From NCBI GenBank assembly GCA_017461045.1, contig JAFTZJ010000049.1, positions 1-47,039 of the forward strand: DNA of 47,039 bases, written 5' to 3'. This DNA is from Lachnospiraceae bacterium. GTDB lineage: Bacteria > Bacillota > Clostridia > Lachnospirales > Lachnospiraceae. Positions 28,181 through 36,148 of the stretch are shown in pieces (positions within the stretch are counted from its first letter, which is position 1; each line of letters opens with the position of its first letter). The position numbers and the translations under genes were made by a program. A model generated the notes under the pieces. The model searched no databases, was not told where the DNA came from, and saw only the letters and a list, made by a program, of their open reading frames with translations.

Positions 28181-28528
28181 ATGTCTGAAAAGAGAAAATA
28201 TAGGCGTCTTCCAATTACGCTTACCCTCGAGGTTTCTTCCCTCTTCAAACAGAATGAAGAAATACAGATTGGCAATGCTGAATTCAATGTATTTAATATA
28301 TCCAAATCCGGAATCGGTTTTACCACCACTACCAAAATTCCATTGGAGTATTATTTCAATGCAACTATCAAGTTCGATGATTCCGGCGATTGCTTAAAAT
28401 ATGTAGTACGTATTATCCGTACAGAAATTTTAGAGGATGGCAGTTACTTATACGGATGCGAATTCGTAGGCTTTGCCAGCATCTACGATTACTTATTTGA
28501 TCAATACGAATCTCAGATTGATGAATAA
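28181..28528 (+). CDS. Single-domain PilZ protein (probable c-di-GMP receptor)
   Basis: 115 residues made of one PilZ barrel. The RxxxR nucleotide clamp is seen in RKYRRLP near the N-terminus and the (D/N)xSxxG motif as NISKSGIG, spaced as in binding PilZ domains. There is no output domain, so it must act by contacting a partner. It complements the diguanylate cyclase at 12239-14557. The target is unknown. Confidence 0.88.
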   Translation: MSEKRKYRRLPITLTLEVSSLFKQNEEIQIGNAEFNVFNISKSGIGFTTTTKIPLEYYFNATIKFDDSGDCLKYVVRIIRTEILEDGSYLYGCEFVGFASIYDYLFDQYESQIDE

Positions 28529-28532
28529 TAAA

Positions 28533-28567
28533 ACGAGGAATCCTATTCCAAGATTAGGATTCCTCGT
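28533..28567. terminator. Terminator shared by PilZ and GH3 genes
   Basis: ACGAGGAATCCTA (28533-28545) pairs with TAGGATTCCTCGT (28555-28567). The GH3 stop codon (28545-28543) lies within the stem, so its last codons are part of the terminator. T-runs are modest on both sides. Confidence 0.75.
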
Positions 28568-29772
28568 TCTGCTTTTGCCCGTAATATCCGCATGCAACTG
28601 GCATTAATCTGTTCTTCGGAGATTCTTCCGTCCTGCACAGCCTGCAATACTCCCTGATAGCACGCTTCATATTCCATTGGCATCAATATCATATCACAAC
28701 CAGCCTGTATCGAAGTGACTGCCGCCTCTGACTGCCCATAATTCTCTGTTATAGACCCCATCTGAAACGAATCTGTCATAATGACACCATCATAACCCAA
28801 TTCTTCCCGTAAAAGCCCTGTAACTACTGATTCTGATAAAGTAGACGGATTCTCCGCATCTACGCTTCGCAACACCAAATGCGAAACTAAAATCGCATCG
28901 GTTTTCACCTCAATGGCTGATTGAAATGGTTGAAACTCTTGTTGACGCAATACATCCAATGTTGTATCTACATATTGCAAATTCTCATGACTGTTACCAA
29001 TAACACCACCATGTCCCGGAAAATGTTTGGTAACAGCACTTACTCCATTTTCCTGTAATCCACAAATCTCAGATGCAACCATAGTAGACACCTGATTAGA
29101 ATCGGAACCAAAGGAGCGGGAACCAATTTCATAGTTATTCGGATTGGTTAACACATCCGCAACCGGCGCAAAATCCATGTTAAAGCCCAACGCAGATAAA
29201 TCATTTGCCAAGGTAGCACCTGTTTCGTATGCTTTGGCTTCATCACCGGTTGCACCGATACTTTGCATAGTACCTACGTTACCCATACTGATACCCTCAG
29301 CACTTCCCAATCGGCTTACAATACCGCCTTCTTCATCAACACCAATAAACATTGGGGTTCGACTGTTTTGTTGCAATGCAGCCGTTAATTCCTGCACCTG
29401 TGCATCTGACTGAATGTTGCCACCCATCAGAATAACACCGCCCGGTTGAAATTTCTGAATGGTCGCAATTTCCGCATCTGTTACCGTCAATCCACTATTG
29501 GAGGTTTCTAAGCTTGGCTGTGACAGATTTCCCATGGTTACATAGAACAGTTGTCCTACTTTTTCTTCCAAAGTCATTGTTTCCAAATATTCTTCCAACA
29601 GTTGTTCCTGGGTGGGAATTACAAACCGTTCCGGCAGAAATTGCATTTCTGCTGTGTCTGTAACTGTCACGGTAACTGCCTCCGGTTGACCGCAACCGGT
29701 CAGGAATAACAACATTCCCGCAACTCCATATGTAATTATCTTACGTACTTTCTTCTTATGTATTCTCATCAA
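28543..29772 (-). CDS. Glycoside hydrolase family 3 lipoprotein (beta-N-acetylhexosaminidase, NagZ-like)
   Basis: Should remove terminal GlcNAc from wall fragments outside the cell. 409 residues: lipoprotein signal with lipobox FLTGC, a Thr/Val linker, then a GH3 barrel. The GH3 barrel includes GQLFYVTMGN, FIGVDEEGGIVSRLG, NMDFAPVADV and VTKHFPGHGGVIGNSH (the GH3 catalytic His-loop). The nucleophile Asp is probably in VIMTDSF. The frame can start at TTG 29772 (ribosome site AAGGGA 8 nt away) or ATG 29769; TTG has better spacing. It lies 61 nt after gatB, with a terminator-like hairpin between. Confidence 0.9.
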   Translation of the reverse strand: MMRIHKKKVRKIITYGVAGMLLFLTGCGQPEAVTVTVTDTAEMQFLPERFVIPTQEQLLEEYLETMTLEEKVGQLFYVTMGNLSQPSLETSNSGLTVTDAEIATIQKFQPGGVILMGGNIQSDAQVQELTAALQQNSRTPMFIGVDEEGGIVSRLGSAEGISMGNVGTMQSIGATGDEAKAYETGATLANDLSALGFNMDFAPVADVLTNPNNYEIGSRSFGSDSNQVSTMVASEICGLQENGVSAVTKHFPGHGGVIGNSHENLQYVDTTLDVLRQQEFQPFQSAIEVKTDAILVSHLVLRSVDAENPSTLSESVVTGLLREELGYDGVIMTDSFQMGSITENYGQSEAAVTSIQAGCDMILMPMEYEACYQGVLQAVQDGRISEEQINASCMRILRAKAERGILILE

Positions 29773-29796
29773 TATTTGTATCCCTTTTGTAACAAA

Positions 29797-29821
29797 GCGA
29801 GATGCGCATTGCGAATCCCGC
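29797..29821 (-). terminator. Possible terminator between gatB and the GH3 gene
   Basis: On the minus strand GCGGGAT pairs with ATCTCGC (one G-U), with an inner CGC-AAT-GCG hairpin, followed by TTTGTT. The short T-tract may allow read-through into the GH3 gene. Confidence 0.5.
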
Positions 29822-29833
29822 CCTGATTACATA

Positions 29834-31264
29834 TTATAATAATTCCTTTAACATCTGATTTACGGAACCCGGATCAGCCTTACCCTTCATAGCCTTCATG
29901 GTCTGTCCTACCAGGAATCCAATTGCTTTTTCCTTACCGTTTCGATAGTCTGCAACCGATTGAGGGTTCGCCGCAATCACCTCTTCTACTACCTTACGCA
30001 AGGCGCCTTCATCATTCACGGTTTTTAAACCATGTTCTTCTACATACTTCTCCGGATCAATATCCTCTGCAAACACCTTCTCAAACACTTCTTTTGCAAC
30101 TGTACCGTTAATGGCCTTTGATTCCACTAATTGAATCAGTTTTGCAAGATTCGTTGCAGAAAATGCAAGTTCATCTGCTTCCATTTCATGCTCTTTGAGC
30201 AATCGCATGGTTTCTACCATCAACCAGTTCGATACCTTTTTCGGTGCCGCACCTAAAGCGATGGTTTCCTCAAATAAATCTGCCATTTTCTTAGAGGATG
30301 TAAGAATATCTATATCATATTCCGGAATATCATATTCTTCTTTATAACGTGCCTGTTTCTCTGCCCGCAGTTCCGGTTGTTTTCCCCGTATTTCTTCTAT
30401 CCATGCATCACTGATTTGGATTGAAACCAAATCCGGATCCGGAAAATAACGGTAATCCTGTGCATCTTCCTTCGAACGCATTGCATACGAATATCCCTTG
30501 GTATCATCCCAACGACGAGTTTCCTGTACAACCTCTTTGCCATCTTCAATCAAAGCAATCTGACGTTCCCGTTCATTTTCAATGGCTCTTGCTATTGCCT
30601 TAAAGGAATTCAGATTCTTCATTTCCGTACGGGTACCGAATTCCTTTGCACCCACTTCACAAACAGAGAGATTCACATCTGCACGCATAGAACCTTCATT
30701 CAGCTTACAGTCAGAGGCTCCGAGGTACTGAATAATCAGACGTAGCTTATCCAAATATGCAATAACCTCTTCCGCAGAACGCATATCCGGCTCAGAGACA
30801 ATTTCAATTAACGGTACACCGGAACGGTTGTAATCAACCAGAGATGCACCGTCACAAGCATCATGCACTAGCTTGCCGGCATCCTCTTCCATATGAATCT
30901 CATGAATACCAATCTCTTTCTTTTGTCCGTTGACTTCTATCTCAACCTTACCATTTCTGCAAATTGGATAATACAACTGAGAAATCTGGTAATTCTGCGG
31001 ATTATCCGGATAGAAATAATTCTTACGATCAAACTTACAATTCTGAGTAATAGTACAGTTCGTAGCCAAACCAACTGCAATTGCTTTCTCTACAACACCC
31101 TTATTCAAAACCGGAAGCGAACCGGGCATGCCGGTACATACCGGACATGTATGAGTATTCGGTGCACCACCAAACTCCGTGCTGCAACCACAGAAAATCT
31201 TTGTTTTCGTTGCTAATTCTACATGAACTTCCAAACCAATAACTGTTTCATATACTTTGCTCAT
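29834..31264 (-). CDS. gatB: Asp-tRNA(Asn)/Glu-tRNA(Gln) amidotransferase subunit B
   Basis: Binds misacylated tRNA and phosphorylates its side chain before amidation. 476 residues. Signatures: VIGLEVHVELATKTKIFC, CPVCTGMPGSLPVLN, NYFYPDNPQNYQISQ, DYNRSGVPLIEIVSEPD and the C-terminal YqeY-like tail (GFLVGQTMKAMKGKADP). One nt after gatA. Confidence 0.98.
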   Translation of the reverse strand: MSKVYETVIGLEVHVELATKTKIFCGCSTEFGGAPNTHTCPVCTGMPGSLPVLNKGVVEKAIAVGLATNCTITQNCKFDRKNYFYPDNPQNYQISQLYYPICRNGKVEIEVNGQKKEIGIHEIHMEEDAGKLVHDACDGASLVDYNRSGVPLIEIVSEPDMRSAEEVIAYLDKLRLIIQYLGASDCKLNEGSMRADVNLSVCEVGAKEFGTRTEMKNLNSFKAIARAIENERERQIALIEDGKEVVQETRRWDDTKGYSYAMRSKEDAQDYRYFPDPDLVSIQISDAWIEEIRGKQPELRAEKQARYKEEYDIPEYDIDILTSSKKMADLFEETIALGAAPKKVSNWLMVETMRLLKEHEMEADELAFSATNLAKLIQLVESKAINGTVAKEVFEKVFAEDIDPEKYVEEHGLKTVNDEGALRKVVEEVIAANPQSVADYRNGKEKAIGFLVGQTMKAMKGKADPGSVNQMLKELL

Positions 31265-31265
31265 A

Positions 31266-32738
31266 TTATAGCCCCCTTTCCCTTAAAGTAGTCGGGCGCT
31301 TATAACTCATTGTCCGCTCAAATGCATAAGCAGCACGAATAATTGTCTTTTCGTCGAATGCATTTCCTACTAATTGCATACCAACCGGCATTCCGTTCTT
31401 ATCAAAACCGCAAGGCAGAGAAATACCCGGTAACCCGGCTAAGTTTACGGAAACGGTATAAATATCTCCAAGATACATCTTTAATGGGTCTGACAGACTT
31501 TCTCCCAGCTTCAAGGCTGTGGTTGGTGCTACCGGTCCTAAAATAACATCATAGGTTTCAAAGGCCCTGTCAAAGGCCTGCTTAATTAAGGCTTTTGTCC
31601 GCAATGCCTTCAAGTAATATGCATCATAATAACCGGAACTAAGAACAAAGGAACCCAGCATAATTCTACGCTTTACTTCTGCTCCAAAGCCTTCCGAACG
31701 AGTCTTCTTATACATATTATGCAAGTCTGTAAAAGAATCTGTACGGTAACCATACTTCACACCATCAAAACGCTCTAAGTTAGAGCTTGCTTCCGCTGAT
31801 GCAATTATATAATAGGCCGGAATTGCGTATTCCACCAAACTCAAATCAAATTCTTCTACAATTGCACCCTTAGCTTCTAACACCTTAGCTGCTGCCAGCA
31901 CCTGCTCCTTTACATCCGGATCAATTCCTTCGCCGAAATAATCTCTTGGAATACCAATCTTCATTCCCTTCACATCATCTACCAATGCAGATGTGAAATC
32001 CGTATCCTCTCGATCTACGGATGTAGAATCCTTCTTGTCATGCTTACTTATTATTTCCAGAATTGTTGCACAATCTGTTACATCCTTTGCTAATGGTCCA
32101 ATCTGATCCAAAGAAGAACCATAGGCAATCAAGCCATAGCGGGAAACACGACCATAAGTAGGCTTAATTCCGGTTACACCACAAAATGCCGCCGGTTGTC
32201 GAATGGAACCACCGGTATCCGAGCCCAATGCGTATGGCACTTCCTCTGCCGCTACTGCTGCTGCCGAACCACCGGAAGAACCTCCCGGCACACGACTAAT
32301 ATCCCATGGATTCTTAGTGACACCATAATAGGAAGTCTCTGTAGTAGAACCCATAGCAAACTCATCCATATTGGTTTTACCTATAATCACTGCACCGGCT
32401 TTCTGCAACTGAATCACTGCATCTGCTGTATAAGTCGGCTTAAAATTACTTAATATCTTAGAACTGCAGGTTGTCAACATTCCCTCTAAACACATGTTAT
32501 CCTTAATTGCAACCGGAACACCTGCCAAAGGACCTGTCAACTCACCATTATCAATTTTCTTTTGAATCGTTTCTGCCTGTGCGAATGAACCTTCTTTATC
32601 TACCGTTACAAAACAGTTGTAATCCGGCTCCAGCTTTTCGATTCTATCAAGGGCTGCCTGTGTTGCTTCTACCACTGACACTTCACCGGAGGCAATTTTC
32701 TTTCCCAGCTCTACGGCTGTTAACTGCATTAAATCCAT
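31266..32738 (-). CDS. gatA: Asp-tRNA(Asn)/Glu-tRNA(Gln) amidotransferase subunit A
   Basis: Glutaminase of the amidase-signature family that supplies ammonia to GatB. 490 residues from MDLMQLTAVE (32738), which has GGAGG at proper spacing. The longer frame to 32804 overlaps gatC and has no site. The catalytic Ser-cisSer-Lys lie in VPVAIKDNM and the GGSSGGSAAAVAAEE loop with SDTGGSIRQPAAF. Confidence 0.98.
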   Translation of the reverse strand: MDLMQLTAVELGKKIASGEVSVVEATQAALDRIEKLEPDYNCFVTVDKEGSFAQAETIQKKIDNGELTGPLAGVPVAIKDNMCLEGMLTTCSSKILSNFKPTYTADAVIQLQKAGAVIIGKTNMDEFAMGSTTETSYYGVTKNPWDISRVPGGSSGGSAAAVAAEEVPYALGSDTGGSIRQPAAFCGVTGIKPTYGRVSRYGLIAYGSSLDQIGPLAKDVTDCATILEIISKHDKKDSTSVDREDTDFTSALVDDVKGMKIGIPRDYFGEGIDPDVKEQVLAAAKVLEAKGAIVEEFDLSLVEYAIPAYYIIASAEASSNLERFDGVKYGYRTDSFTDLHNMYKKTRSEGFGAEVKRRIMLGSFVLSSGYYDAYYLKALRTKALIKQAFDRAFETYDVILGPVAPTTALKLGESLSDPLKMYLGDIYTVSVNLAGLPGISLPCGFDKNGMPVGMQLVGNAFDEKTIIRAAYAFERTMSYKRPTTLRERGL

Positions 32739-32751
32739 GTTCTTTTCCTCC

Positions 32752-33039
32752 TTAGCCAAATGTCTTCGGAACCTTGTAGCAACCATCCTTGCTTTCCGGT
32801 GCATTCAGAATCATATTCGCTCTGTCATCACCATTGGTTACTATATCTTCTCGGAACACGTTATGCACATCGAAGGTATGGCTCATTGGGTCCACTCCCT
32901 CTGTATCCAACTCATTTAACTTGCTGACGTATTCCAGCATAGTACTCATATCCTTTTTTGCCTGTTCTTTCTCTTCGTCAGAAAGCTCCAGTTTAGCCAG
33001 AATTCCAATATAATCAATAGTTTCATCTGCAATTGTCAT
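32752..33039 (-). CDS. gatC: Asp-tRNA(Asn)/Glu-tRNA(Gln) amidotransferase subunit C
   Basis: Small clamp that joins GatA and GatB; 95 residues from MTIADETIDY at 33039, which has AGGAGG 8 nt upstream. The longer frame from 33069 has no site. LAKLELSDEEK and the PMSHTFDVHNVFREDIV belt are typical of the family. Together with gatA and gatB this implies that at least one of GlnRS or AsnRS is missing. Confidence 0.95.
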   Translation of the reverse strand: MTIADETIDYIGILAKLELSDEEKEQAKKDMSTMLEYVSKLNELDTEGVDPMSHTFDVHNVFREDIVTNGDDRANMILNAPESKDGCYKVPKTFG

Positions 33040-33080
33040 TGACACAGCCTCCTCATTCCGCTCATTCAAGCGTCCTTCTA

Positions 33081-34007
33081 CTATTCTTCCGTCTTTTCCA
33101 CAACAACCTTAGATTCTTTCTTTTCCTTCTTTTCAAATACGTTCTGCAATGCCTGTAAGCCTAAAATAACAATTCCACCTGCTACAAAGAACACAAAGCC
33201 AAAAGTCTTCCAAGACAACGGATCAACCGGTTCACTAATTGCGGTTGGACCCATAATTATCGCATAAAAAGAACCAAGCATCATTCCTACGATAAAATAC
33301 ATCATAGCACTACGATGTTTTTGCAAACCGGCACGTAAACCTTTTACTACCGTAAAAATACCTGTCAAAATACCGCAACCAAAGATAAATAATGCCGGAA
33401 CATAAGAAAAGTCCATAGATAAAAATCCCTTTATTGCCAACATAATTGGTTGATAAATACCAAATACCAATAACAAGGTAGAACCGGAAATACCAGGCAA
33501 TACCATAGCCGAAATCGCTAACATTGCTGCCACAAATAAGTAGATACACAATCCAATATTCAAATTGGACATTGTTAAATCAACCGTACCTTTCATGAAG
33601 GCATGTTTTGAAAAATATGTGATTCCTACTACCAAAGCTGCGCCCAGTACCGTAAAAATACTATTCCAGTATTTTCCCTTAAAGGACTCCTTTTCTTCTA
33701 TTACAATCAACGGAATTGCAAACAATATAAATCCAATAAACAAAGAACTAATTTGATAGATATACTTCTCAAATAAGCTGGTAATCACAATGGCCGCTAA
33801 TGCCATACCAATAATCCAGCCAATTCCCATTTTCAGCAGAAAGAAAAATGCGCTCTTTCGCTTTTCCTTATCCTTGCTCATAATGTCATTCAGGGAATTA
33901 ATAAATCCATCATATAATCCTAATACAAACGCTACTGTTCCTCCGGATACTCCCGGCACACTATCTGCCAATGCCATGAGAAATCCGCCTATCATCTTCA
34001 TTATCAT
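33081..34007 (-). CDS. DUF368/PopT-family polyprenyl-phosphate transporter
   Basis: 308 residues from MIMKMIGGF (34007), preceded by AAAGGAA at 8 nt; longer frames lack a site. Eight or more hydrophobic helices with the DUF368 hallmark ALADSVPGVSGGTVAF and a second half-motif VLPGISGSTLLL. This family has recently been shown to recycle undecaprenyl phosphate across the membrane (PopT). The function here is inferred from family membership. The C-terminus ends in a charged KKEKKESKV tail. It begins the popT-gatC-gatA-gatB unit, 41 nt before gatC. Confidence 0.9.
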   Translation of the reverse strand: MIMKMIGGFLMALADSVPGVSGGTVAFVLGLYDGFINSLNDIMSKDKEKRKSAFFFLLKMGIGWIIGMALAAIVITSLFEKYIYQISSLFIGFILFAIPLIVIEEKESFKGKYWNSIFTVLGAALVVGITYFSKHAFMKGTVDLTMSNLNIGLCIYLFVAAMLAISAMVLPGISGSTLLLVFGIYQPIMLAIKGFLSMDFSYVPALFIFGCGILTGIFTVVKGLRAGLQKHRSAMMYFIVGMMLGSFYAIIMGPTAISEPVDPLSWKTFGFVFFVAGGIVILGLQALQNVFEKKEKKESKVVVEKTEE

Positions 34008-34048
34008 TGCTTTGATTCCTTTCTTATTTATAATATCAACTGTGTGAA

Positions 34049-34078
34049 ATGCTATCACGCAATGGTTAAATCTGTCAA
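34049..34078 (-). promoter_or_regulatory. Promoter of the popT-gatCAB unit
   Basis: TTGACA (34078-34073), 18-nt spacer ending TGA, TAGCAT (34054-34049) on the minus strand. No separate promoter is obvious between popT and gatC. Confidence 0.55.
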
Positions 34079-34130
34079 GTATCAGAGCCTTTTTCTTATG
34101 GATTTTATTCTTTTTTTAGGCAATTTATTC

Positions 34131-35738
34131 TTATTTCTTTTTCCACAAACTGCAAACTGCAATTCCACTCAATACAAAAGCGCCAAATGCCAGCATTGGC
34201 ATTGCTGAATCACCGGTTTTCGGCGTATCTGTATCCTTTTCCCAAAAGGCTTCCAGCACTAACTCCGGATGCTCCGTGGTTGGGGGCTCCTCCGTTGTCG
34301 GCAGTTCTTCTGTGGTTGGCGCTTCTTCTGTAGTCGGTGGTTCCTCTGTAGTCGGCGGTTCTTCTGTAGTCGGCGGTTCTTCAGTAGTCGGTGGTTCTTC
34401 AGTAGTCGGCGGTTCCGGGATACGTTTGTTCTCCATTACAATTTCTTGCAGGGTAGCTGATTCAAGAACAGTAAACTCAATATCCTCAGCCTGTTCATAT
34501 CCTTCTAACGGCTTTAATTCATGTAAACGATAGGTATGACCATATTTTAGGTCCCGAAAGCAAACGGCCTCTGAGGTTGTTGTCCACTGATGCACTAAGG
34601 TATTCCCTTCAAATAGTTGCAATTCAACTCCTGCTAACGGTTGCTTGGTTTCTTCGTCCTTCTTTACTATTTCAACATAGGGACGACGTTCCGTATAGAT
34701 ACTAAGATATCCATTGACTTCTTCCTCCATTTTCCCTTTATGAAACACCAAATCCTGCGGTTCAGACTGATTCAAAATATAATCCACATCTCCACCATAA
34801 ATCGTTCGTTTCCAATTCAGTGTAACTACCGTCCCTTGGGGCATTTCATTTTGTGTCTGAATCAGAAGCGAATTACCGCTTTCATTAATAGTTCCGTCTT
34901 CATTACAACGTGTACAAGTAATTCCATCTGCACTGCTTTGTTGAAATGCTCCAAGCACACCATTTGCATCTGTTATAACAGCTTCATATTGCCCACTTTC
35001 CGAATTGAATTTCAGTTCCACTTTAGAAGTGATATCCGGTTGACTAACGCAAAATGAGGGAAGTAATTTCTGATTCTCGATTGTATTCCGAATCCGCTCG
35101 CACTCCTGCAAATTCGCCCAACCGGCCTGACAGGTTCGAACCACACCATCCCAGGTAATACCGCCGGTATTGCCGCCGCCCGGATTGCCGGAATACAAGT
35201 CGATATAATACCAAATCATAATCTGGGTTGCATTATACAAGCGGAAATTCTCAATGGTGCAAGCACCCGTATTGGCCACATTATATCCGCCTTCTCCATC
35301 CCGAGGTGCAGACACCATAGCGGCACAGCCCAACACCTGTGATATTCCTCTTTTCTGTTGGTCGTTTAGCTTCGTATATGCAGTCTCCGATACGGTCTCG
35401 ATAACATTACCGCTAGATAATGCTGAACCATATTGTATGCAAAAAACTGTATTTACATTCCCATCCCGCACATAAATAATCTGCGGTGCCTCCATTCCTC
35501 CATCTGATTGATTGTAATAGATTCGCATGGGACTTGAGGATACCGAACCATCTGCCGTCCACACATTTAGGCATGATAACCGTTCCCCGGTTGCAACACG
35601 GTGAATGGACTTCTGTGACTCCTCTTTTTGCGGTACTTTTCCATATACCTGTGTTGCACTCAGAATCAAGGACAACACAATCATCATAATACCAAGCAGC
35701 ACAACGCTACTCTGTTTTAACACTTGTAATCGTTTCAT
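34131..35738 (-). CDS. Sortase-anchored surface adhesin with thioester and Cna-B-type domains
   Basis: A 535-residue secreted protein. Signal peptide 1-33 (ending TQVYGK). A thioester-type domain (about 60-230) carries FCIQYG with Cys100 and ATQIMIWYY with Gln172, the residues expected to form a Cys-Gln thioester for covalent host binding. Extra cysteines at 138 and 160. A beta-rich middle (230-345) is followed by a Cna-B/SpaA-like domain (about 350-440). In that domain Lys in VKKDEE, Glu in RLHELKP and Asn in MENKRI fit an isopeptide bond. Eight EPPTTE repeats, TPKTG (505-509), a membrane helix and KKK tail complete it. A sortase was not found in the window. Confidence 0.88.
   Translation of the reverse strand: MKRLQVLKQSSVVLLGIMMIVLSLILSATQVYGKVPQKEESQKSIHRVATGERLSCLNVWTADGSVSSSPMRIYYNQSDGGMEAPQIIYVRDGNVNTVFCIQYGSALSSGNVIETVSETAYTKLNDQQKRGISQVLGCAAMVSAPRDGEGGYNVANTGACTIENFRLYNATQIMIWYYIDLYSGNPGGGNTGGITWDGVVRTCQAGWANLQECERIRNTIENQKLLPSFCVSQPDITSKVELKFNSESGQYEAVITDANGVLGAFQQSSADGITCTRCNEDGTINESGNSLLIQTQNEMPQGTVVTLNWKRTIYGGDVDYILNQSEPQDLVFHKGKMEEEVNGYLSIYTERRPYVEIVKKDEETKQPLAGVELQLFEGNTLVHQWTTTSEAVCFRDLKYGHTYRLHELKPLEGYEQAEDIEFTVLESATLQEIVMENKRIPEPPTTEEPPTTEEPPTTEEPPTTEEPPTTEEAPTTEELPTTEEPPTTEHPELVLEAFWEKDTDTPKTGDSAMPMLAFGAFVLSGIAVCSLWKKK
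34272..34415 (-). repeat. 18-bp coding tandem repeat (EPPTTE x 8)
   Basis: Eight contiguous 18-bp units encode EPPTTE with two variants (EAPTTE, ELPTTE). They form the wall-spanning stalk of the adhesin. Synonymous differences between units show they are not very recent, but the array may change length between strains. Confidence 0.9.
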
Positions 35739-35753
35739 ACTTTATTCCTTTCT

Positions 35754-35792
35754 TTATTCCTGTACTTTGCGTGAAATGTGCAATACCCTCAT
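35754..35792 (-). CDS. 12-codon upstream ORF in the adhesin leader
   Basis: ATG at 35792 encodes MRVLHISRKVQE and ends with TAA at 35754. A consensus AAGGAGG (35806-35800) lies exactly 7 nt upstream, better than the site of the adhesin itself (AAAGGAA). It is in frame with the adhesin, which starts 15 nt after its stop. It may control translation of the adhesin by coupling or attenuation. There is no terminator-like hairpin in the 15 nt between, so attenuation would have to be translational. Confidence 0.55.
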   Translation of the reverse strand: MRVLHISRKVQE

Positions 35793-36018
35793 AGGCACCC
35801 CTCCTTTTCATAGTCATTGCGTACACGAATAAAGGATGGAAATCATTCGGGATATCCGAAATAGAATCAATAGTATATCCGACAGAACATAATAGAAATT
35901 ATAAATCATGTATTTGGGAAATTGTGTTGATTCAAATTGTGGAAACAGACCCACAAATAAGATGTTTTACTAAATGTACAAAATGACTTTTGATTACACG
36001 AATCGTTCGTGTATATTT
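35793..36018 (-). other. Long untranslated leader of the adhesin gene
   Basis: From the predicted start near 36012 to the uORF the leader is about 220 nt, with no gene. It holds TTCGG-GATAT-CCGAA (about 35846-35860). It also holds two copies of ATATCCGA (35852-35859 and 35875-35882) in direct repeat 23 bp apart. I do not recognise any riboswitch class in it. Confidence 0.5.
35995..36013. promoter_or_regulatory. Palindrome at the adhesin transcription start
   Basis: TACACGAA (35995-36002) and TTCGTGTA (36006-36013) form a perfect 8-bp-arm inverted repeat with a TCG centre. It lies immediately downstream of the predicted -10, over the start site, as expected of a repressor operator. The regulator is unknown. 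Confidence 0.5.
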
Positions 36019-36047
36019 ATTATACACACATTTACATTTGTTGTAAA
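36019..36047 (-). promoter_or_regulatory. Promoter of the adhesin gene
   Basis: TTTACA (36047-36042), exactly 17 nt, TATAAT (36024-36019) on the minus strand, about 280 nt upstream of the adhesin ATG. Confidence 0.65.
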
Positions 36048-36086
36048 GATTTTTTATTCATATCCTGTTCTGTACTGTCCTTAACC

Positions 36087-36115
36087 TTGACATACCAAGG
36101 GTTTCCTTTTATAAT
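36087..36115 (+). promoter_or_regulatory. Consensus promoter of trpS
   Basis: TTGACA (36087-36092), 17 nt, TATAAT (36110-36115): a perfect match to both hexamers with ideal spacing. Transcription starts about 27 nt before the ATG, so no T-box leader is possible. Confidence 0.85.
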
Positions 36116-36148
36116 CGTTTTAGATTATGGAATAAGAAGGGAACTATT

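Noticed and set aside
34272-34415. Regular 18-bp array as a CRISPR array
   Set aside because: Units are contiguous without spacers, in frame and encode EPPTTE.
34276-34533. Plus-strand frame opposite the adhesin repeat (GGSSVVGGSS pattern)
   Set aside because: It is the complement of the EPPTTE repeat, with no ribosome site; an antisense shadow.
35754-35792. ACGCAAAG resembling part of a c-di-GMP-I riboswitch, near the adhesin start
   Set aside because: The other conserved riboswitch parts are missing and the motif lies inside the 12-codon uORF, too close to the adhesin ATG to form the full fold.
36087-36148. T-box leader upstream of trpS
   Set aside because: The consensus promoter leaves only about 27 nt of leader, far too short for a T-box.
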